From NCBI GenBank assembly GCA_021372535.1, contig JAJFUH010000173.1:1-28900 (forward strand): DNA of 28,900 nucleotides, given 5' to 3'. Positions 22,843 to 28,900 of this stretch are shown piece after piece (position 1 is the first letter of the stretch; every line of letters starts with the position of its first letter). This DNA is from a bacterium. GTDB taxonomy: Bacteria > Latescibacterota > Latescibacteria > Latescibacterales > Latescibacteraceae. The notes under the pieces are model-generated. The model was not told where the DNA came from and ran no database searches. It saw only the letters and a program-made list of their open reading frames with translations. The position numbers and the translations under genes were made by a program.

Positions 22843-25800
22843 TAATGCGGACATCATCGAGCCTTTTTGTGAAGCGTCGCACATTTTTAAATCCAAGCAG
22901 ACGGGCGACCCTTGTCAGTTCTGCATCCGCCGCCGGAACCGTATTTACCGCTTTTCCGGAGCTGATCCTCAGAACCTTCTCCACAGTGCTGAGAAATTCA
23001 TAGAGTTCTGTCAGTGCTGAAACGGAATGCCGGTCGAGAATTCGTTCTGAACCGAAGGCCTTCAGTATCGCGGTTGTTTCTCGGAGCTGCACTGCCGGTC
23101 TATCGAGGCCGTGATGTGCGGCATAGGACTGGGCTATGAAATCGATATCGGCGATGCCGCCCGGACCCGATTTTATATTGGTCAGGCCGGGATAGCGCTT
23201 GAGAGAGCTTTCCGTCATCGCAGCCCTGATGGCATATATCCTCGAAACCTCCTCAGGCGAAAAGGGCCCGCGATAAACGAAACGGTGTATCGCCCCGATC
23301 ACATCCCTGCCAAGCCCGGCGCTCCCGGCTACCGCCCGCGCCCTCACGAGCGCGAGACGTTCCCATTCCGAAGCCCGACGATCGAGGTATTTCCGGTACT
23401 CGTCGAACGAAATAGCGAGTACGGAATTGCCGCCCTCTGGCCGTAGACGCGCATCCACATCGTACACCTTGTTCACTCCACCGCCGCCGGTTATGAGAGA
23501 AAGCATCTGTTGCGCAAGTTTAACCGATAATCCGGGAATTTCCATGAGACGTTTCTCATCAGTTCCTGCGTTATAAACGAAAATGAGATCGAGATCAGAA
23601 CCGAAGTTCATGATTTCCGCTCCAAGCCTGCCCGCAGCTATCACCGCAAATTCATAATCCTTTTTCAATACGGGATGTGCCGCCGACAGCTCACGGAATG
23701 TTCGCGCATATACTGCCCTGACAATCGCTTCGCCGACCTGGGTCAGCTCCGAATATGTCGAGAACGTCGTGGAAAGACCGGTTATGTCACGAGCGCTTAT
23801 CCGCAGTTTCTCGTGGTTTTTTGCGGTCAGGCATAAGCGGGTAAAACAGAGGTTATCACTGCACCGTGTATCGATACGGTTCAATTCCTGCCTGAACTCC
23901 TTGATATTTATTGGATGGAGTATTTCCGCCGTCTCAAACAGCCAGTCGAGCAGCGATGGGTCATCGGAAAGAATATCGGTAATAAAGACCGAGCCATGAG
24001 TCAGCGAAATAAGCAGCTCTAAAAATGTGTCGTTGTTTGCAAGGATGTCAAAGAGAGTCTGACGGGCGTTGTAGGATTGAGCAACGCGGTTGAAGCGATC
24101 GAGGGCTCCCCCCGGGTCGGGCAGGTCAGTGAGAGCTTTGAAAAATTTGGGGAGAAACCGCTCTGTCGAAGGGTGGAGCGTGACATCCGTGACACCCGGT
24201 TTCCTTTCAAAGGCAAGATCGGCAATGGTTCGTGCGCTCTCTTCGGGGTTGGTAAAGCCAACATTTTCAAGAAAACGCCTGACTTTTTCATCACCCGGCG
24301 GCGCGACCGCCGCATGTATTGCCATCTCCTCAAAGGAATCGGAACGGCCGGCATTGAAAATCTCATTATACAGGGCGCGGACGGTTTTTCTTTTCTTTTC
24401 GATTTCATCAGTCAGAAGAATTCCCGGGTGAGAATCTTCGCTCATGAAACCGATGAATCGCGCCAGATCATCCAGCTCATCGGGATTGACCGGAAGGGTA
24501 AACGCCGGAAGCAGTTCCCGCCACTGAAGAGCGTTCTCGATCTGTCTGAAGAACCGGTATGCATCCGAAAGTACGCCATGCTCATCTTCGTTGAAGGCGC
24601 CGAATTCACGGAGACGTTCGAGCGCAGTCAGCGTATTGGTGCTCCGTACCTCGGAGTGAATACCACCCATGAGGAGCTGAAGACACTGGGTGATGAACTC
24701 GATATCGCGTATTCCGCCCTCCATGAGCTTCAGGTGAGTTTTTTTACTTCCTTCGGCGATGATGCGGGCTTCGATCTGGTCTTTGAGGGCGACTATTTCG
24801 CGGTTCGGGCTTCTCGTCAGGCTCGACGGGAAGATAAACCGTTCGAGAGACCGGAGAAAATCATCCGCCACTGCGTAATTACCGGCAACCGGACGAGCCT
24901 TGAGAAGCATCTGGCGTTCCCATCCCTCACCCCTCAGCTCGAGATACCGGAAATAATCCTTCAGCGATCTCACGAGCGGCCCCGATGCGCCATCGGCCCT
25001 CAGTCGTGTATCGACACGGTACAGCGCTCCCTGGGCTGTGGGCTCGTTAAGGAGCCGAGTCAGTCGTTCCGCGAGCATGGTATGGAACGATATACAGTCA
25101 TAGCTCCCCCACGAGGCGTTCTGGTCAGGACAGAGATATATGAGATCGATATCCGAGCTCACATTAAGCTCTCTTCCCCCGAGTTTACCCAATCCAAGCA
25201 CGACGAGCGAATGGGGATGACCGGAAATTTCGAGCCGCTCGTATAGTTCTTCGGCGGCAAGTTCGAGGCATGCCTCGATGACTGCATCGGCAAGCGCGGA
25301 CAGCTCGGCGGAAATCTCCGTAATTGAGATGACCGGATCGGCATTGCGCACACATATCCGTAAAAGCTGAATGGTGTGGTGACGGTGGATTTTTTTCAGC
25401 TTGTCCTGGAGCAGATCGCCCTCTGCATATGACTTCCCGATGTAATCGAGATAGTAGTTTTTGTCCGTGTGTGACGATTCAGGATTTTCAAGCGCCGCCA
25501 GGTCGTCAAGCAGCGATACATCCGAACCCAGTCTGCCCGAAAGAGAACCGCTCGATGCAAAAAGCGAAGCAAGCATGCGCGGGATCGCACGGTTGTCCGA
25601 CACGAAGGGTGTATCTTTTCCCGCCGTTTCAATGAAACGGTCGAGACGGAGCAGCGCATGCCCGAGATTGTGAGTACCGAACGAGGAGACGATGATTTCC
25701 CGAATGAAAAGCGGCGGATGCAATGAATATATATTCAATATCCGGCGCAGTACGGCGATACCGTCATCCGGTACCCCGATGCCCCTCAACGGGCGCTCGT

Positions 25801-25864
25801 CTCCGCGGGACAGGTCATTGATGGCGCTAACTATTTGTTCTTCTTGTTTGTTATGTGAAAACAT
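22769..25864 (-). CDS. glnE: Glutamine synthetase adenylyltransferase/deadenylase
   Basis: A 1031-residue two-headed enzyme that adds AMP to and removes it from glutamine synthetase. Both nucleotidyltransferase domains are present: the N-terminal deadenylase with GLGKLGGRELNVSSDIDLIYL (about 224-244) and GGIRDIEF, and the C-terminal adenylylase with AAGRLGAEIMNFGSDLDLIF (about 740-765), GVNKVYDVDARLRPEG and GGIADIDF. The catalytic D-x-D pairs are intact in both. It is somewhat longer than the 946-residue E. coli protein, mainly N-terminally. Start 25864 has GGGAG eleven bases upstream; ATG 25906 is in frame but has no ribosome site. It diverges from glnB, whose product normally controls this enzyme. 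Confidence 0.93.
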   Translation of the reverse strand: MFSHNKQEEQIVSAINDLSRGDERPLRGIGVPDDGIAVLRRILNIYSLHPPLFIREIIVSSFGTHNLGHALLRLDRFIETAGKDTPFVSDNRAIPRMLASLFASSGSLSGRLGSDVSLLDDLAALENPESSHTDKNYYLDYIGKSYAEGDLLQDKLKKIHRHHTIQLLRICVRNADPVISITEISAELSALADAVIEACLELAAEELYERLEISGHPHSLVVLGLGKLGGRELNVSSDIDLIYLCPDQNASWGSYDCISFHTMLAERLTRLLNEPTAQGALYRVDTRLRADGASGPLVRSLKDYFRYLELRGEGWERQMLLKARPVAGNYAVADDFLRSLERFIFPSSLTRSPNREIVALKDQIEARIIAEGSKKTHLKLMEGGIRDIEFITQCLQLLMGGIHSEVRSTNTLTALERLREFGAFNEDEHGVLSDAYRFFRQIENALQWRELLPAFTLPVNPDELDDLARFIGFMSEDSHPGILLTDEIEKKRKTVRALYNEIFNAGRSDSFEEMAIHAAVAPPGDEKVRRFLENVGFTNPEESARTIADLAFERKPGVTDVTLHPSTERFLPKFFKALTDLPDPGGALDRFNRVAQSYNARQTLFDILANNDTFLELLISLTHGSVFITDILSDDPSLLDWLFETAEILHPINIKEFRQELNRIDTRCSDNLCFTRLCLTAKNHEKLRISARDITGLSTTFSTYSELTQVGEAIVRAVYARTFRELSAAHPVLKKDYEFAVIAAGRLGAEIMNFGSDLDLIFVYNAGTDEKRLMEIPGLSVKLAQQMLSLITGGGGVNKVYDVDARLRPEGGNSVLAISFDEYRKYLDRRASEWERLALVRARAVAGSAGLGRDVIGAIHRFVYRGPFSPEEVSRIYAIRAAMTESSLKRYPGLTNIKSGPGGIADIDFIAQSYAAHHGLDRPAVQLRETTAILKAFGSERILDRHSVSALTELYEFLSTVEKVLRISSGKAVNTVPAADAELTRVARLLGFKNVRRFTKRLDDVRIITREYYERLMKELRDRAENGSVQS

Positions 25865-25950
25865 GCCGACATGATCTCCCTGTGAATATCTATGATACGA
25901 CATCATGAAAAAAAATGCAATACATGATAATAAAATACTTGTGTCGTGAA

Positions 25951-25964
25951 TGAATAATTATTAA
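25951..25964 (+). promoter_or_regulatory. Near-consensus ARG-box-like site between glnE and glnB
   Basis: TGAAT-AATT-ATTAA matches the ArgR half-site arrangement TGAAT-WWWW-ATTCA in nine of ten half-site positions, with A/T at the flanks. It lies midway in the divergent region. An argR gene follows 0.5 kb downstream. AT-rich DNA gives such matches by chance, so this is only a candidate. Confidence 0.3.
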
Positions 25965-26336
<372 letters not shown>

Positions 26337-26475
26337 GCTGTGTATGGTGTTTATGCAGTTTTGTCGGGCATATAGGAGAGATTACGCTCCTGATCATTCA
26401 TAAGATTGATTGAACGCGGATTGATGCGGATTTGTTTTACCTGTAAACGATTGAAACGATAACGGTAGAAAAGTG
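26337..26475. other. Gap before argR with a phased direct repeat
   Basis: GCGGATT occurs at 26416-26422 and again at 26426-26432, a ten-base period (one helical turn). A small AGGAG/CTCCT inverted repeat (26374-26391) follows glnB without a T run. No clear promoter or canonical ARG box is visible. Confidence 0.4.
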
Positions 26476-26931
26476 ATGACCGGAAAAAAACGACGACAGG
26501 CGGCAATCAGGGAAATACTGACGGCCAGTTATGGTTCGACACAGGAAAAAATCAAGGAAGCTCTTGATCAACGGGGTATTCAGACCAGCCAGTCTTCATT
26601 ATCCCGCGATCTCAGGGAAATGGGAGCGGTGAAAATCCCCACCGTGGACGGCAAGCTTGTATACAGGCTCGGCGCTTCATACGAGCTCAATGATCTCGGA
26701 AAAGCCATGAAGGCGTTTTCAACCGGATATGAACCGGTGGGTAATTTCCTCGTTATCAGGACAGCCACCGGGAACGCTCCCGGATTGTGCGTAATCCTCG
26801 ACCGTCAGCACTGGCCCGAGATAGTCGGAACCGTTGCGGGAGACGATACCATACTGGTTATCGCTCATACAGCCCGTGATATTGAATCTGTTATCGATAA
26901 ACTTGAAAAATCCATCGGAGAGGAAAAATAA
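26476..26931 (+). CDS. argR: Arginine repressor
   Basis: A 151-residue ArgR. The N-terminal winged helix includes STQEKIKEALDQRGIQTSQSSLSRDLREMGAVKI with the SQSSLSRD recognition segment. The C-terminal hexamerisation and arginine-binding domain shows GNFLVIRTATGNA and GTVAGDDTILVIAHT with the paired Asp that binds arginine. GTG 26473 directly precedes ATG 26476 and could be used instead; the ribosome site is weak in either case. The stop touches the argC start, so repressor and first biosynthetic gene share a transcript, which would make the repressor part of the unit it probably controls (inference). Confidence 0.93.
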   Translation: MTGKKRRQAAIREILTASYGSTQEKIKEALDQRGIQTSQSSLSRDLREMGAVKIPTVDGKLVYRLGASYELNDLGKAMKAFSTGYEPVGNFLVIRTATGNAPGLCVILDRQHWPEIVGTVAGDDTILVIAHTARDIESVIDKLEKSIGEEK

Positions 26932-27951
26932 ATGATTCGCGTAGGAATATTAGGCGCTTCCGGATATACCGGCGCCAGGCTGGCATATTATTTCTCACGG
27001 CATCCACAGGTGAAGATTGTGTATGTGACGTCCCGGAGTGAAAAGGGTAAAGCGCTGTCCGACCTGTACGGGAATCTGCGCGGGTTGTGTGATGTGCCGT
27101 TTTCAGACCCTGCGGATGTTAAGGATACCGTGATCGATCTTCTTTTTGCCTGTGCTCCTGACCAGACCTCGATGAGCGTTGTTCCGGAGTTTTATGACAG
27201 GGGAGTCGCGGTGATCGACCTCGCCGGTGATTACCGTATGGATACGGCGGAATCGTACGAACGCTGGTACGGGAAACCGCATGTTTCCCCGCAGTACATT
27301 GAAAAAAGGGTGTTCGGTCTGACCGAGCTGTACCGTGACCGGGTCAAAGCGGCGAAACTGGTCTCCAATCCCGGATGTTATCCCACATCGGTGATTCTCG
27401 GTCTCGCGCCGCTTCTCAGGGAAGGGATAATCGATTGTTCCGGTATCCATGTCAATTCGGTGAGCGGTATCAGCGGAGCGGGAAGGGAATTCAAGCCGTT
27501 CAAGCTTTTTTACGAGGCCGATTCGAACGTGATGCCTTATGCCCTCGGACGCCGTCACAAACATGTGGGCGAGATGGAGCAGGAACTGACCAAAATCGCG
27601 GGCGAGGTGTGTACTGTCACCTTTGCACCCCATGTTGTGCCCATGAAAACGGGGATCGTTTCCACAATACTGGCGAAGCTCAGGAAACCCGTGACGAAAA
27701 AAGACCTTGACGATCTCTACCGTGAGGCTTACGATAGTGAGTTCTTCGTCAGGTATTACAGCGACAGGATTCCCGAGAGCAAGTTTGTGGCGGACACGAA
27801 CTTCTGCGATATCGGTCTTAATCTGGCCGAGGGAACCGACCGGATAATAGTGGTGTCCACTATCTGTAATCTCGGAAAGGGAGCATCAGGTCAGGCGGTG
27901 CAGAATATGAATGTCATGTTCGGTTTCGATGAAAAAGAGGGCCTGCTGTGA
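26932..27951 (+). CDS. argC: N-acetyl-gamma-glutamyl-phosphate reductase
   Basis: A 339-residue NADPH-dependent reductase, the third step of arginine synthesis. GILGASGYTGARL (5-17) is the dinucleotide-binding loop, SNPGCYPTS carries the catalytic C149, and GRRHKHVGEMEQEL holds the active-site H211. GGAGAGG (26917-26923) precedes the ATG. The stop overlaps the argB GTG by four bases. Length is ordinary for the family. Confidence 0.96.
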   Translation: MIRVGILGASGYTGARLAYYFSRHPQVKIVYVTSRSEKGKALSDLYGNLRGLCDVPFSDPADVKDTVIDLLFACAPDQTSMSVVPEFYDRGVAVIDLAGDYRMDTAESYERWYGKPHVSPQYIEKRVFGLTELYRDRVKAAKLVSNPGCYPTSVILGLAPLLREGIIDCSGIHVNSVSGISGAGREFKPFKLFYEADSNVMPYALGRRHKHVGEMEQELTKIAGEVCTVTFAPHVVPMKTGIVSTILAKLRKPVTKKDLDDLYREAYDSEFFVRYYSDRIPESKFVADTNFCDIGLNLAEGTDRIIVVSTICNLGKGASGQAVQNMNVMFGFDEKEGLL

Positions 27952-28727
27952 AAAGAAAAGTCGTTGTAAAAATGGGGGGATCGACCCTCGATGCCGAGAA
28001 TGTTCTTGTGGAGTTCGCGGAGGCGGTCAGACGGGTGCCACCGGTGAATGATGTGGTTATCGTTCACGGCGGCGGTAAAGACATTGGCCGTCAACTCGGA
28101 AAGATGGGCAGGGAGTTTACCTTTATCGACGGGCTCCGGGTGACCGATGACGAGGTCATCGATGTCGTCGAGATGGTTCTTTCGGGCCTCGTCAACAAGT
28201 GGATTGCACGGGCGATGGGGAAAATCGGCCTCCGAGCGGTGGGCATCAGCGGAACTGATCTCGGGATGTTCCATGCCACCAAGATGGTTGTCAAGAGTGG
28301 AGACCTCGGGTATGTCGGGGCTATCGAGGAGGTCAATATCGAGCTTCTGGAGATTCTCCTGTCCCATGAGGTCGTACCCGTTGTGTCGCCCATTTCCATC
28401 GGACCGGGATACCGGGCATACAATGTCAATGCCGATCATGCGGCATGCAGGCTGGCTGAGGAATGGAAAGCCGATGATCTCATCTATATCACCGATGTCC
28501 CCGGTATAAAAATCGGCGGCGAAATCAGGCCGGTCATTCGTGTGGACGATGTCGAACGGCTGATCGATTCCGGTGAAATAACCGGCGGAATGATACCCAA
28601 GGTCATGAGTTCCGCCGCAGCCGTAAAAGAGGGTGTGAGCCGTGTGCACGTTATCGGCTGGAAAGGACCGGACAGCATTGTCGATTCGCTCGACGAAAGC
28701 AAGCACTGGGGAACGGTTATCGAATAA
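27948..28727 (+). CDS. argB: Acetylglutamate kinase
   Basis: A 259-residue amino acid kinase that phosphorylates N-acetylglutamate. Motifs are VVKMGGST (phosphate loop), VIVHGGGKDI, GLRVTDDEVIDVVEMVL, the NVNAD substrate motif, LIYITDVPGI and ITGGMIPKV. It begins straight at the first strand, without the N-terminal helix found in hexameric arginine-inhibited kinases, so it resembles the short E. coli type. GTG start overlapping the argC stop; AGAGG (27936-27940) serves as ribosome site. argJ is not in its common place between argC and argB. Confidence 0.94.
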   Translation: MKRKVVVKMGGSTLDAENVLVEFAEAVRRVPPVNDVVIVHGGGKDIGRQLGKMGREFTFIDGLRVTDDEVIDVVEMVLSGLVNKWIARAMGKIGLRAVGISGTDLGMFHATKMVVKSGDLGYVGAIEEVNIELLEILLSHEVVPVVSPISIGPGYRAYNVNADHAACRLAEEWKADDLIYITDVPGIKIGGEIRPVIRVDDVERLIDSGEITGGMIPKVMSSAAAVKEGVSRVHVIGWKGPDSIVDSLDESKHWGTVIE

Positions 28728-28763
28728 AAAATACTAAATCGAATATATATAAGGGATAAATCA

Positions 28764-28900
28764 ATGACTACGGAAGAAGTGTTAAAACTGACAGAGCAGC
28801 ATGTACTGAAGACATACGGGCGGAAGCCGCTCGCGTTCGAGAAAGGCGATGGCACGACTCTGTACGATCTCGAGGGAAACGCCTATCTCGATTTCAATTC
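28764..28900 (+). CDS. argD: Acetylornithine aminotransferase, 3' end missing
   Basis: Only the first 45 residues are in the window. TYGRKPLAFEKGDGTTLYD followed by LEGNAYLDFN is the class-III aminotransferase N-terminus typical of ArgD, and the position after argB supports it. AAGGGA (28751-28756) lies seven bases before ATG 28764. The PLP lysine region is outside the window, so a related omega-aminotransferase cannot be fully excluded. Confidence 0.85.
   Translation, partial: MTTEEVLKLTEQHVLKTYGRKPLAFEKGDGTTLYDLEGNAYLDFN

Noticed and set aside
24077-25246. A 389-codon open frame on the plus strand inside glnE
   Set aside because: It lies fully antisense to a firmly identified gene, has no ribosome site and no family resemblance; long antisense frames arise from codon bias.

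Overview
This window is a stretch of a bacterial chromosome of roughly even base composition with tightly packed genes and no rRNA, tRNA, insertion sequence or CRISPR array. The host is Gram-negative: there is a TonB-dependent receptor, a Wzi-like outer-membrane barrel, a second barrel protein ending in Phe, and a multihaem lipoprotein. The mixture (trpB1 plus trpB2 in one cluster, GlnE and PII beside an argRCB gene group, an HD-GYP-like protein, amidohydrolases beside a sodium:solute symporter) would suit a free-living member of the FCB superphylum or a similar candidate phylum. That placement is inference; no marker here fixes the taxon.

Region 1 (1-6089) is a tryptophan cluster: trpD (5' end cut off), trpC, trpB2, a 343-base gap, then trpF, trpB, trpA and a small AroQ chorismate mutase. 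Most junctions overlap or nearly touch. The gap holds a hairpin and a 25-codon Tyr-rich reading frame with an excellent ribosome site. A 2[4Fe-4S] ferredoxin (6297-6467) follows with its own candidate promoter and a strong terminator.

Region 2 (6468-9476) is the most system-like locus. A gene-free, partly foldable stretch leads into four close genes: an EIIA domain protein of the PTS nitrogen type, a CPA-type cation/proton antiporter with an Asp-Asp pair, a short protein with a PII-like strand/helix pattern, and a second EIIA protein. No sugar permease is present, so a regulatory role of the phosphorylatable EIIA proteins and the PII-like protein on the antiporter is the natural reading.

Region 3 (9477-13818) has a pentahaem lipoprotein with a good promoter and terminator, a 42-residue one-helix membrane protein, a sodium:solute symporter, a foldable 340-base leader, and two translationally coupled amidohydrolase-fold proteins. 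The first of these has lost every recognisable metal ligand and the second keeps them all. Perfect palindromes sit at the translation starts of the small membrane protein and the symporter.

Region 4 (13819-21713): an HD-GYP-like protein with a broken HD dyad on the minus strand, diverging from a TonB receptor / Wzi-like barrel pair; a 66-residue orphan; a 729-residue protein joining a degenerate 5'-nucleotidase-like module to a C-terminal barrel; and a coupled 86-residue conserved-looking protein.

Region 5 (21714-28900): a flippase-like membrane protein overlapping tail to tail with glnE; divergent glnB (PII); then argR, argC, argB and the start of argD. This puts nitrogen sensing next to arginine synthesis, with a near-consensus ArgR-like box between glnE and glnB.
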